A stretch of 64,000 bases of DNA, taken from NCBI GenBank assembly GCA_947561585.1, contig CANNZV010001119.1, forward strand, positions 62,001-126,000, written 5' to 3'. Origin of the DNA: Caprella mutica (taxonomy: Eukaryota > Arthropoda > Malacostraca > Amphipoda > Caprellidae). Below, piece by piece: positions 35,785 to 47,861 of the stretch. The notes beneath the pieces were generated by a model. That model ran no database searches, was not told the origin of the DNA, and was given only the letters and a program-made list of their open reading frames with translations. The position numbers were made by a program, and so were the translations under genes. How positions within the stretch are numbered: position 1 is the stretch's first letter; every line of letters starts with the position of its first letter.

Positions 35785-37170
35785 AGTGTGTCAGTGTGAT
35801 GCACTTTAGTGTGTCAGCATTGCAGTGTGATGTACTTTAGTGTCTCAGCATTGCAGTGAGATGCACTTTAGTGTGTCAGCATTGCAGTGTGATGCACTTT
35901 AGTGTCTCAGCATTGCAGTGTGATGCACTTTAGTGTCTCAGCATTGCAGTGTGATGCACTTTAGTGTCTCAGCATTACAGTGTGATGCACTTTAGTGTCT
36001 CAGCATTGCAGTGTGATGCACTTTAGTGTCTCAGCATTGCAGTGTGATGCACTTTAGTGTCTCAGCATTGCAGTGTGATGTACTTTAGTGTCTCAGCATT
36101 GCAGTGTGATGCACTTTAGTGTGTCAGCATTGCAGTGTGATGCACTTTAGTGTCTCAGCATTGCAGTGTGATGCACTTTAGTGTCTCAGCATTGCAGTGT
36201 GATGCACTTTAGTGTGTCAGCATTGCAGTGTGATGCACTTTAGTGTCTCAGCATTGCAGTGTGATGCACTTTAGTGTCTCAGCATTGCAGTGTGATGCAC
36301 TTTAGTGTCTCAGCATTGCAGTGTGATGCACTTTAGTGTCTCAGCATTGCAGTGTGATGCACTTTAGTGTCTCAGCATTGCAGTGAGATGCACTTTAGTG
36401 TCTCAGCATTGCAGTGTGATGCACTTTAGTGTATCAGCATTGCAGTGTGATGCACTTTAGTATGTCAGCATTGCAGTGTGATGCACTTTAGTGTCTCAGC
36501 ATTGCAGTGTGATGCACTTTAGTGTGTCAGCATTGCAGTGTGATGCACTTTAGTGTGTCAGCATTGCAGTGTGATGCACTTTAGTGTCTCAGCATTGCAG
36601 TGTGATGCACTTTAGTGTCTCAGCATTACAGTGTGATGCACTTTAGTGTGTCAGCATTGCAGTGTGATGCACTTTAGTGTCTCAGCATTGCAGTGTGATG
36701 CACTTTAGTGTCTTAGCATTGCAGTGTGATGCACTTTAGTGTCTCAGCATTGCAGTGTGATGCACTTTAGTGTCTCAGCATTGCAGTGTGATGTACTTTA
36801 GTGTCTCAGCATTGCAGTGTGATACACTTTAGTGTCTCAGCATTGCAGTGTGATGCACTTTAGTGTCTCAGCATTGCAGTGTGATGCACTTTAGTGTCTC
36901 AGCATTGCAGTGTGATGGATGCACTTTAGTGTCTCAGCATTGCAGTGTGATGCACTTTAGTGTCTCAGCATTGCAGTGTGATGCACTTTAGTGTGTCAGC
37001 ATTGCAGTGTGATGCACTTTAGTGTCTCAGCATTGCAGTGTGATGCACTTTAGTGTCTCAGCATTGCAGTGTGATGCACTTTAGTGTGTCAGCATTGCAG
37101 TGTGATGCACTTTAGTGTCTCAGCATTGCAGTGTGATGCACTTTAGTGTCTCAGCATTGCAGTGTGATGT
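35785..37170. repeat. 31-bp minisatellite, about 44 copies
   Basis: Unit GCAGTGTGATGCACTTTAGT followed by GTCTCAGCATT. Main variation is GTGTCAGC versus GTCTCAGC; one unit near 36915 has an extra GATG. Period 31 is not a multiple of three, so no long open frame arises. Confidence 0.95.
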
Positions 37171-38400
37171 ACTTAGAATAAGACTATTTATATAACCGTT
37201 TACTTAACAAATGATAGTTAGAAAATGTATGCACTGAAAAACTTTCAAACTTTTCAGACACTCACATAAGTATGTCAAAATTACACTTGATGCACTTAAG
37301 TGTCTCGCTTTTGTGACTAAGCTTATAATGTTAACGTGAAAGACCTGCAGAGTCTCAGATTTATTACAGAGTGGGATATTTTTCACATTCATTACAATGA
37401 ATAGCAAAAATACATTTCTTCATTGTCGATGATTGGGTAGCCTTTATACTTTATTCAATGAAACTCAATCACAAGAAGTTTTATTCCTCACAACCTACAC
37501 TCTGAAGTGCCTTTTCTGACTCCTGGTGGACGCTTGTTGCATATCATAATTAAAAAGACAAATGATATGAAGAATACCTTACTCATTTACTACTGGGAAC
37601 ATAACCAACTATAAGGTTTATTTGAACCGTAACTAATTAAACTATTTGTCAAAGGATAAAGAGAAAATAGGATTTTAGATGAATCCAGTTTATTTGGGAA
37701 TCTGTAATGGACAATAGTTTAAATTAGAAATGAAAAGATAGTTACCACATTAAATCTATTGCAATGCCAATGAATTAATTCTTTACCTGCTCTTAAAATT
37801 GATACTGCACAAAAATAGTGAACACTGGTTTCAGAAATAGGCTTCTAAAGAAATAAGGTAGTTAATGTTAATAAAAATTTAACAAAGAATATATCAAATA
37901 TTCAATATATAACAGGGATAAACCTTGAATTCGAAATACTTAAGTTTTTTTGCAGTTCAGGAGTCTTACCATGAATGGTAAGACAAAAAGTTAGTTAGAG
38001 TTGAAATTTGAGCTGAAGCTTGATGAAGACATTAGCGTACTCTGGTACTCCAAGGAAATTGTTCGAACAAGGAACAGGATAGAAGGAAATTAGTTTAAGT
38101 GTTTATTTATAGCCAATATAAGGTTTGTGAATCTAATAAATTCACAAGATTAGAGAGTTATCACTTTAAGGTTGTGCACAGAGCGAAGCACGAGTAGATA
38201 CTGCCTATAGCTCCTAGGAGTAACTAATTTATACACCAAATTAAAGCTAACGCCATCTGGCGGTTAATTAATGAATAGAAATATAAACAAAATATGAAAT
38301 AGTAATAATATATGAAAAATTATTATATGAGAACTGAATGGCACACAAATAATTGAACATATATACAGCTATCTAATATGTACAAAATGGAATATTTTAC
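37171..38400. other. Spacer, no gene seen
   Basis: AT-rich sequence. Degenerate echoes of the 31-bp unit occur at its left edge (CACTTAAGTGTCTCGC near 37290). No gene is supported. Confidence 0.4.
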
Positions 38401-40710
38401 ACTTTCATTTCACTCACTTCTCTCATTTCACTAACTTCAGTAACTTCTCTCATTTCACTAACTTCAGTAACTTCTCTCATTTCACTAACTTCAGTAACTT
38501 CTCTCATTTCACTAACTTCAATAACTTCTCTCATTCCACTCATTTCACTCACTTCTCTCACTTCTCTCACTTCTCTCATTTCACTCATTTCACTCATTTC
38601 TCTCATTTCACTCACTTCTCTCATTTCTCTCATTTCACTCACTTCTATCACTTCTATCACTTCTCTCATTTCACTCACTTCTCTCACTTCTCTCATTTCA
38701 CTCACTTCTCTCATTTCACTAACTTCAGTAACTTCTCTCATTTCACTAACTTCAGTAACTTCTCTCATTCCACTCATTTCACTCACTTCTCTCACTTCTC
38801 TCACTTCTCTCATTTCACTCATTTCACTCATTTCTCTCATTTCACTCACTTCTCTCATTTCTCTCATTTCACTCACTTCTATCACTTCTATCACTTCTCT
38901 CATTTCACTCACTTCTCTCACTTCTCTCATTTCACTCACTTCTCTCATTTCACTCACTTCTCTCATTTCTCTCATTTCACTCATTTCTCTCATTTCACTC
39001 ACTTCTCTCATTTCTCTCATTTCACTCACTTCTATCACTTCTATCACTTCTCTCATTTCACTCACTTCTCTCACTTCTCTCATTTCACTCACTTCACTCA
39101 CTTCACTAACTTCTCTCATTTCACTCACTTCTCTCACTTCTCTCATTTCACTCACTTCTATCACTTCTATCACTTCTCTCACTTCTCTCATTTCACTCAC
39201 TTCTATCACTTCTCTCATTTCACTCACTTCACTAACTTCTCTCATTTCACTCACTTAACTCACTTCACTAACTTCTCTCATTTCTCTCATTTCACTCACT
39301 TCTCTCATTTCTCTCATTTCACTCACTTCTTTCATTTCACTAACTTCAGTAACTTCTCTCATTTCACTAACTTCAGTAACTTCTCTCATTTCACTCACTT
39401 CTCTCATTTCTCTCACTTCTCTCACTTCTCTCATTTCACTCACTTCACTAACTTCTCTCATTCCACTCATTTCACTCACTTCTCTCACTTCTCTCACTTC
39501 TCTCATTTCACTCACTTCTTTCATTTCACTCACTTCTCTCATTTCACTCACTTCTCTCATTTCACTCACTTCTCTCATTTCACTCACTTCACTCGCCTCT
39601 CTCATTTCACTCACTTTTATCATTTCTCTCATTTCACTCACTTCTCTCATTTCACTCACTTTTCTCATTTCACTCACTTCTCTCATTTCTCTCATTTCAC
39701 TCACTTCACTCATTTCTCTCATTTCACTCACTTCACTCACTTCTCTCATTTCACTCACTTCTCTCATTTCTCTCATTTCACTCACTTCTCTCATTTCACT
39801 CACTTCTCTCATTTCACTCACTTCTCTCATTGCTCTCACTTCTCTCATTTCACTCACTTTTCTCATTTCACCCACTTCTCTCTTTTCACTCACTTGTCTC
39901 ATTTCACTCATTTCTCTCATTTCACTCACTTCACTCACTTCTCTCATTTCTCTCACTTCTCTCATTTCTCTCATTTCTCTCACTTCTCTCACTTCTCTCA
40001 TTTAACTCACTTCACTCACTTCTCTCATTTCACTCACTTCTCTCATTTCACTCACTTCTCTCATTTCTCCCATTTCACTCACTTCTCTCATTTCTCTCAC
40101 TTCTCTCATTTCTCTCACTTCTCTCATTTCTCTCATTTCTCTCACTTCTCTCATTTAACTCACTTCACTCACTTCTCTCATTTCACTCACTTCTCTCATT
40201 TCTCCCATTTCACTCACTTCTCTCATTTCACTCACTTCTCTCATTTCACTCACTTCTCTCATTTCACTCACTTCTCTCATTTCACTCACTTCTCTCATTT
40301 CTCCCATTTCACTCACTTCTCTCATTTCACTCACTTCTCTCATTTCACTCACTTCATTCACTTCTCTCATTTCACTCACTTCTCTCATTTCATTCACTTA
40401 TCTCATTTCACTCACTTCTCTCATTTCTCTCATTTCATTCACTTCTCTCATTTCACTCACTTCACTCACTTCACTAACTTCTCTCATTTCACTCACCTCA
40501 CTCATTTCTCTCATTTCACTCACTTCACTCACTTCACTAACTTCTCTCATTTCACTCACCTCACTCATTTCTCTCATTTCACTCACTTCTCTCATTTCAA
40601 TTACTTGTCTCATTTCACTCACTTCTCTCATCCCACTAAGTTCTCATTTCTCACATCTCAATTCTCTCCTCTCACTAAATACTCACTTCTCTCATTTCAC
40701 TACTCTCATG
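38401..40710. repeat. 9-bp repeat array (CTCAYTTCW), about 2.3 kb
   Basis: Built from CTCATTTCA and CTCACTTCT units with AACTTCAGT and CTATCACTT variants. Larger blocks recur: CATTCCACTC occurs near 38531, 38765 and 39458, spaced by multiples of nine (234 and 693). One strand is almost entirely C, T and A with virtually no G. Open frames (SEMREV on minus; SHFTHF and LLSFHS on plus) are repeat artefacts. Confidence 0.95.
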
Positions 40711-40827
40711 ATCTCATTCCCTCCCATTACAAATATAATGATATTAGTGCAGAGCTTCCTATGTGTGATATCGAAGGCCCATAGATTTTTATTTATAAAT
40801 TATTAAGCTTCAATTTTTTTTATCAAA

Positions 40828-41210
40828 CTCAAACTATTTTAAATTAAAGTTGAAGTATTTTATATTAAAGTTGAAGTATTTTATATTAAAGTTGAAGTAT
40901 TTTAAATTAAAGTTGAAGTATTTTAAATTAAAGTTGAAGTATTTTATATTAAAGTTGAAGTATTTTAAATTAAAGTTAAAGTATTTTAAATTAAAGTTAA
41001 AGTATTTTAAGTTAAAGTTGAAGTATTTTAAATCAAAGTTGAACTATTTTAAATATAACTGATTTATTTAAAATAAAACTTGAATTGTTTTAAATTAAAA
41101 TGTAACTATTTTAAAATAAAGTTGAACTATTTTAAATATAACTTGACTTATTTTAAATATAACTTGACTTATTTAAAATCAAACTTGATTTATTTTAAAT
41201 TAAAGTTATA
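40828..41210. repeat. 21-bp AT-rich minisatellite, about 18 copies
   Basis: Unit GTTGAAGTATTTTAAATTAAA, decaying to the right (AACTTGACTTATTTTAAATAT). Confidence 0.9.
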
Positions 41211-41488
41211 TAGGTGAAGTGTTCGCGTCCAGACGAGAGTACTTTGATCAGCAAATGGAAATGTCCGTGTTTTCGATTCTGCAGTAGAGAAATATATTTA
41301 TGTGATTGTTGATAGTTAATATATAATAATTTAGCAATTTTATAAACAATCATGGATTAAAAAAAGGATTACCTAGCTGATGTAAAATATATATTTTTAC
41401 CTAGGTACTAGATCAGAGGTGGGCAAATGCAGCACTCAGTGCTATTTCGGCACTCAGAGCGGCACCCGTACCCGCCAGGGAAGAAGTG
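41211..41488. other. Spacer with possible transposon terminus
   Basis: CAGAGGTGGGCAAATGCAG at about 41414 resembles termini of some hAT elements, but no matching inverted end was found. No gene. Confidence 0.3.
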
Positions 41489-41588
41489 CTGTATTTATTT
41501 GCAATTATTGTATTTATTTGTATTTGTTGTATTTATTTGTAATTGCTGTATTTATTTGTAATTGTATTTATATGTAATTGTATTTACC
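41489..41588. repeat. 18-19-bp TGTATTTATTTGTAATTG repeat, about 5 copies
   Basis: Short degenerate tandem array with one-base length changes between units. Confidence 0.75.
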
Positions 41589-41947
41589 AGGATAATACTG
41601 TTCCATCCAAATGGCCAAATGATAGTCCAAAATATATTTTTATAAATTATTTCATGTGAATAGGTGATAGATACTGTTCCTGTAGCTTGATAGCTAGAAA
41701 ACGTTAACTTCATTCAAGGAAGTATCTAGGTCTGTTCATTGTTAATCTGAGAGTGTGTAGGATAGTGTCTTGTGCTATTGTTTCAGTTTTTCTTAACTAA
41801 TAAGGCTATGGTAATTCGAGCTGTATTGTTGTGAACCAACTTCTATTCTTACATTATTTTATCTGTGTTTTTGTAAATATAATTGTAATTATTATTATTA
41901 TAGCAAAGCCTCGTAGTAGACCAGAGTTACGTTCCAAGTTGCCTTGG

Positions 41948-43684
41948 TCTAGTAAGAAACTCACTTCAGTAGTAAGAAACTCACTTCAGTAGTAAGAAAC
42001 TCACTTCAGTAGTAAGAAACTCACTTCAGTAGTAAGAAACTCACTTCAGTAGTAAGAAACTCACTTCAGTAGTAAGAAACTCACTTCAGTAGTAAGAAAC
42101 TCACTTCAGTAGTAAGAAACTCACTTCAGTAGTAAGAAACTCACTTCAGTAGTAAGAAACTCACTTCAGTAGTAAGAAACTCACTTCAGTAGTAAGAAAC
42201 TCACTTCAGTAGTAAGAAACTCACTTCAGTAGTAAGAAACTCACTTCAGTAGTAAGAAACTCACTTCAGTAGTAAGAAACTCACTTCAGTAGTAAGAAAC
42301 TCACTTCAGTAGTAAGAAACTCACTTCAGTAGTAAGAAACTCACTTCAGTAGTAAGAAACTCACTTCAGTAGTAAGAAACTCACTTCAGTAGTAAGAAAC
42401 TCACTTCAGTAGTAAGAAACTCACTTCAGTAGTAAGAAACTCACTTCAGTAGTAAGAAACTCACTTCAGTAGTAAGAAACTCACTTCAGTAGTAAGAAAC
42501 TCACTTCAGTAGTAAGAAACTCACTTCAGTAGTAAGAAACTCACTTCAGTAGTAAGAAACTCACTTCAGTAGTAAGAAACTCACTTCAGTAGTAAGAAAC
42601 TCACTTCAGTAGTAAGAAACTCACTTCAGTAGTAAGAAACTCACTTCAGTAGTAAGAAACTCACTTCAGTAGTAAGAAACTCACTTCAGTAGTAAGAAAC
42701 TCACTTCAGTAGTAAGAAACTCACTTCAGTAGTAAGAAACTCACTTCAGTAGTAAGAAACTCACTTCAGTAGTAAGAAACTCACTTCAGTAGTAAGAAAC
42801 TCACTTCAGTAGTAAGAAACTCACTTCAGTAGTAAGAAACTCACTTCAGTAGTAAGAAACTCACTTCAGTAGTAAGAAACTCACTTCAGTAGTAAGAAAC
42901 TCACTTCAGTAGTAAGAAACTCACTTCAGTAGTAAGAAACTCACTTCAGTAGTAAGAAACTCACTTCAGTAGTAAGAAACTCACTTCAGTAGTAAGAAAC
43001 TCACTTCAGTAGTAAGAAACTCACTTCAGTAGTAAGAAACTCACTTCAGTAGTAAGAAACTCACTTCAGTAGTAAGAAACTCACTTCAGTAGTAAGAAAC
43101 TCACTTCAGTAGTAAGAAACTCACTTCAGTAGTAAGAAACTCACTTCAGTAGTAAGAAACTCACTTCAGTAGTAAGAAACTCACTTCAGTAGTAAGAAAC
43201 TCACTTCAGTAGTAAGAAACTCACTTCAGTAGTAAGAAACTCACTTCAGTAGTAAGAAACTCACTTCAGTAGTAAGAAACTCACTTCAGTAGTAAGAAAC
43301 TCACTTCAGTAGTAAGAAACTCACTTCAGTAGTAAGAAACTCACTTCAGTAGTAAGAAACTCACTTCAGTAGTAAGAAACTCACTTCAGTAGTAAGAAAC
43401 TCACTTCAGTAGTAAGAAACTCACTTCAGTAGTAAGAAACTCACTTCAGTAGTAAGAAACTCACTTCAGTAGTAAGAAACTCACTTCAGTAGTAAGAAAC
43501 TCACTTCAGTAGTAAGAAACTCACTTCAGTAGTAAGAAACTCACTTCAGTAGTAAGAAACTCACTTCAGTAGTAAGAAACTCACTTCAGTAGTAAGAAAC
43601 TCACTTCAGTAGTAAGAAACTCACTTCAGTAGTAAGAAACTCACTTCAGTAGTAAGAAACTCACTTCAGTAGTTTCTTACTAGA
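41948..43684. repeat. 14-bp inverted repeat bracketing the 20-bp array
   Basis: TCTAGTAAGAAACT at 41948-41961 and its exact reverse complement AGTTTCTTACTAGA at 43671-43684 flank the array. The left copy overlaps the first unit. A weaker CCAGAGT / ACTCTGG pair lies further out on each side. Confidence 0.75.
41951..43670. repeat. 20-bp satellite, 86 identical copies
   Basis: AGTAAGAAACTCACTTCAGT is repeated 86 times over exactly 1720 bp with no visible substitution, unlike every other array in this window. Such uniformity suggests very recent expansion or strong homogenisation; an assembly effect is also possible. Confidence 0.97.
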
Positions 43685-44702
43685 GTCTACACTCTGGACC
43701 AACTCCGTTTATTACTTGACCAGTCAATCGTTGACTCAACATTTCAATAGCTCTATGTTCATTGAGAATTTAATGATTACTAATATAAAAAATGGAGGGT
43801 AAAAACATTTAGAAACTAGAAATATTATTTTATACTAAATGTAGTTTTTTTCAATTAAGTCATCAAGTTAAGATTTTGTGTCTCAACTTTTAGGTAATTT
43901 TTCTAATCATTTTTTTATAGCACAGCTAGACTCTGCCATTAAATCTGCCACAGACTGTTCTTCAAAAAAAAAGAATAATAATAAATAAATATTATTATTA
44001 TTCCTCACTGAAACAGTTATAAAATCTTAAAAAATTGACTTTTAAAATTTTTTTTCCATAAAATCCTTCATTTGATATTTACACATCCATTGGTAAATGC
44101 CAAACATTAATTATATATTTAAAATATAATTAACAAACATATATACAAATATATGTATGAAATATTTCTTAGGTTTTCTAACTATTCGCACAAAAGCCAT
44201 TCTCACCACCCATCAATAAAATCCTTATAACATTCATAAAAATAAATAAAACTTAATGAAAACTTAACTGTGAATGGAGAAGGGTTCAACAATGAGAAAG
44301 ATGCATGTATCTTTATTAGTTTTTGAAATATACTAACTTAAACTTGTGTTCTGTTTCTTTGAGACACCCTGTATGAGTATCTTCTTATCTATCACCTTCT
44401 TTTTTGTATGATCGTATGTAATTTTGATAAAAAAAAGTCATGAAGAGACAGCTTCCAAATCTGTTTAAAAATAAAATTATCGATATTTTTCATAAGGACT
44501 GATGCGCCTGAACCGTTCCCTAGGTTCTCAATTTTTCTATATTTCGTCAGATTTGCTAATTTTCGGTGTTATGAAGTCTTATGGTCCGTTTTCATGAAAT
44601 CAACAATGTAAACTTATAATTTATATAAAGACATTAACTTAACATTTTATTAAACCAATAACACTATAAAAAATGTGCAATACAATATATATTTTTTTCC
44701 TT
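43685..44702. other. Spacer, no gene seen
   Basis: AT-rich. GAGACACCCTGTATGAG near 44360 resembles the AGGGTGT terminus of the element at 7084-9243, possibly a relic of another copy. Confidence 0.35.
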
Positions 44703-44851
44703 AGTGAAATTTTTCGCAGTGGAATGTTCCCAGTGGAACTTTCCGCGGTGGAATTTTTCTTAGTGGAATATTCCGTAGTGGAATTTTCCTCAGTGGAATT
44801 TTCCCAGTGGATTATTCCGCAGTGGAACTTTCCGCAGTGGAAATTTCCTAG
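44703..44851 (+). repeat. 15-bp GTGGAAnnTTCC repeat, 10 copies
   Basis: Ten units of 14-15 bp with consensus AGTGGAAnnTTCCGC (AGTGGAACTTTCCGC, AGTGGAATATTCCGT, AGTGGAAATTTCCTA and others). Each unit contains GAAnnTTC, an inverted pair. This is the longest member of the dispersed family. Confidence 0.85.
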
Positions 44852-45312
44852 AACCCATGCTAATACCTCTTTGATCTCGATTACTTTCTGGGATAGGGTA
44901 AGTTACGAAATATCAGACGGATTTTCATCTCTGATATTACATGAAAAAGTATATAATTAAAGTTAAATAGTATACTCATTTCTATTTTGACCAAAGAATT
45001 GGAAATGTCCGATAATTTGTAACTTGTCCAAGTAGGTTACATCCACCATCTATTTATGAGGAAGTTACAAAAAGGATTAGCTGATATATTACAGATTTTA
45101 TCAAAGTATTCCTAACTCTATAATCAAATTAGATTTTTCAACTGTGATTAATTTAAAATCAAATGCTATACGCAGCACAGTCTTACCATTAAAAAATAAA
45201 TGGTGATCATATTGAGCCTCTCTCACGGCCGTATCTTATAGGGATCCCCTAAATCTAGTTGCTACCTATTTCAATTTATATTAATTTCCGTAACTAAAAA
45301 CTTATTGGAAAT
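44852..45312. other. Spacer, no gene seen
   Basis: AT-rich sequence without recognisable features. Confidence 0.35.
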
Positions 45313-45705
45313 AGGAGGTTTGACCTCTGCTTGTAATAAAAGGCCATATCGCTGACGTCAAATGGGAAGGAACTCGAAGTAGCAGTCAGAAAAGAAAATG
45401 GTACAATGATCATTGAACAATGTCACCTACCACCTGTCGGTACAAATGCTCAGAGATGCAGAAAAGCTACTATACGTGAATATGCAGTCATTCACCAAGA
45501 AATTTGTAGAAAAAAAAAGAACCTGTATCTGCATTCACAGACGGAAGATAAAAAGGAAAAGGTTATTGAATGTTAATACTACATACCAATAAATCTAAAA
45601 CCTCTTAGTTGGAGAGCATGACTTTAGCGTTATTCTCTAAAACTGCAACTAGTGTTAAAAAATGATAAGCATGGTAAATATAAAAAAGATAATCCATATT
45701 ACAAT
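45313..45705 (+). mobile_element. SINE-like dispersed repeat, copy 3
   Basis: AGGAGGTTTGACCTCTGCTTG, GGCCATATCGCTGACGTC, AGCAGTCAGAAAAGAAAATG, GTTGGAGAGCATGACTTTAG, TCTAAAACTGCAACTAG and a tail with AAAAAAGATAATCCAT, in the same order as the other copies. It has an internal poly-A (about 45510) not seen in copy 4. Confidence 0.6.
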
Positions 45706-46032
45706 AGTTCAGAGTCCCACAACGCCACCTTTTCCCCTTTTATTCACAACAGACAATAATTAATGATTGTGCCTCTGAGGGAAAAATTCATTTATCACCT
45801 TCAAAAATTTAACTATTGATGAAGGGTAAAAGCTCATTTTCTAATGAATAAGATATAAACAATATTAATTTCCATTTCACTTTATTCACAATTTCAGACT
45901 ATAGTTTTTATGCAATTAACATTTTTATAATGAAACTTTTAGTAGAATATACTTCACATCAAATTAATTCTAAGAAAGGGTAAGTTTACAAGTGCATTAC
46001 AATTCAACCAAAACAAAGTTATAAAATATTGC
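45706..46032. other. Spacer, no gene seen
   Basis: AT-rich sequence without recognisable features. Confidence 0.35.
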
Positions 46033-46706
46033 ATGGCAGTTGTCCGCATGGCAGTTAACTGCATGTCAGTTGTCCGCATGGCAGTTAACTGCATGTCAGT
46101 TGTCCGCATGGCAGTTAACTGCATGTCAATTGTCCGCATGGCAGTTAACTGCATGTCAATTGTCCGCATGGCAGTTAACTGCATGTCAATTGTCCGCATG
46201 GCAGTTAACTGCATGTCAATTGTCCGCATGGCAGTTAACTGCATGTCAATTGTCCGCATGGCAGTTAACTGCATGTCAATTGTCCGCATGGCAGTTAACT
46301 GCATGTCAGTTGTCCGCATGGCAGTTAACTGCATGTCAATTGTCCGCATGGCAGTTAACTGCATGTCAATTGTCCGCATGGCAGTTAACTGCATGTCAAT
46401 TGTCCGCATGGCAGTTGTCCGCATGGCAGTTAACTGCATGTCAATTGTCCGCATGGCAGTTAACTGCATGTCAGTTGTCCGCATGGCAGTTAACTGCATG
46501 TCAATTGTCCGCATGGCAGTTAACTGCATGTCAATTGTCCGCATGTCAGTTGTCCGCATGGCAGTTGTCCGCATGGCAGTTAACTGCATGTCAATTGTCC
46601 GCATGGCAGTTAACTGCATGTCAATTGTCCGCATGGCAGTTAACTGCATGTCAATTGTCCGCATGGCAGTTAACTGCATGTCAATTGTCCGCATGGCAGT
46701 TGTCCT
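46033..46706. repeat. 30-bp minisatellite of 15-bp half units, about 22 copies
   Basis: Higher unit GCATGGCAGTTAACT plus GCATGTCAATTGTCC; irregular single half units (GCATGGCAGTTGTCC) occur near 46033, 46406 and 46546-46575. Period 30 leaves three frames open, each rich in ATG. No gene signals flank it. Confidence 0.95.
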
Positions 46707-47861
46707 AGAGCCAAAAATAATACGTGTCAGAAAATATGAAACCGTTCGATAACTCGGAACTTACCCTAGTTAGTAACCAATATGTTGAATTGTAAATAAC
46801 TAATCACATTTATTCTTATATACAAATATTTATATAAATTTATTTACCAAAATATCAATCAAATAATATATATATATAGACTACTAAACAATAAATTCAA
46901 TCATTCATGCATATCTTAAATGATGTAGTAGTCAACAAATTTACTCCATATATCACAATATTCTTTCAAATAACAGTAGCAAACACTTTGATTCCTGTGT
47001 TCGGGGACAAATTTGTCCAACATGTTGAAAATCACAGACAGTTGCGATTCTTGTGATCGGAGACAAATTTGCCTGCCATATCGCAGACAAATCTGTTCGC
47101 CATCACAAGATTTAAAAAAATGGCTATTTGTAGGAGCGTTTGGACGGGCTTTAACGCGCTCACTGCCTTTCGGCTATATGTGTACCGGCGGTGGGATCAC
47201 ACTGTTGCATATCGGGACACCCGTGTACCGAATGCAAATTTTTATTGTGTTTTTAAAAATGCTAATAATAATTACTATTATTTTATTTCTATTGAAAAGG
47301 ACAGTATCTACCATCATTCCACTCGTCACTGAATGTTCCGCTAAGTAAAATTCAAATAAATATCTGGGTTTTCATCGATGCTTCAAAAAGAGAAGGAAAT
47401 ATTTAGCTAAAGTTCATTTCAATAGAACATAAAAAGAATAAACATACCTTAAATGTGATCAGCAATTATGATGCAAATTATAAAATATATTTTTTGAAGC
47501 CCGTTGCTCACAATACAAAATTTTGAAAAAATTCTATAATTATCTTATCTCAAATCTGAAATCATTTGTTTGCAGCAACAACGTCATAAACACAAAACAT
47601 GTATTTTAGAGTTATCCATATAGACATGTAAAGCATAAAATGCTGATTATTTTGGTAAAAAAAATCATCATTGTAACTTTAAAATGTACCGCTAGAGAGG
47701 CTAAATGTCCTAACGATATACCATTAAATGTACGTACATTACAAGTACTAAAATGCCTCTCCTGAAAAACAGCTTTTTTGTAGTTATGACAGTGTTCTCG
47801 CAAACAAGCGAAATATTGTTGCCTGAAGTTTGCTAATTTTTAACAAATTTTTACTTTTTTA
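46707..47861. other. Spacer with GC-richer patch, no gene supported
   Basis: A patch at about 47000-47240 is less AT-rich and contains three GACAAATTTG/GACAAATCTG motifs plus two overlapping short frames. Protein character is weak and no splice context was found. Confidence 0.35.

Noticed and set aside
38397..40784. Low-complexity frames (SEMREV, SHFTHF, LLSFHS)
   Set aside because: All come from the 9-bp array and exist in several frames at once.
41951..43670. CRISPR-like regular array
   Set aside because: There are no unique spacers; the units are directly abutting identical 20-mers, and the window is eukaryotic.
47013..47348. Two overlapping frames of 87-111 codons in a GC-richer patch
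   Set aside because: Overlap in different frames, no domain, no conserved features; likely chance or repeat-derived.
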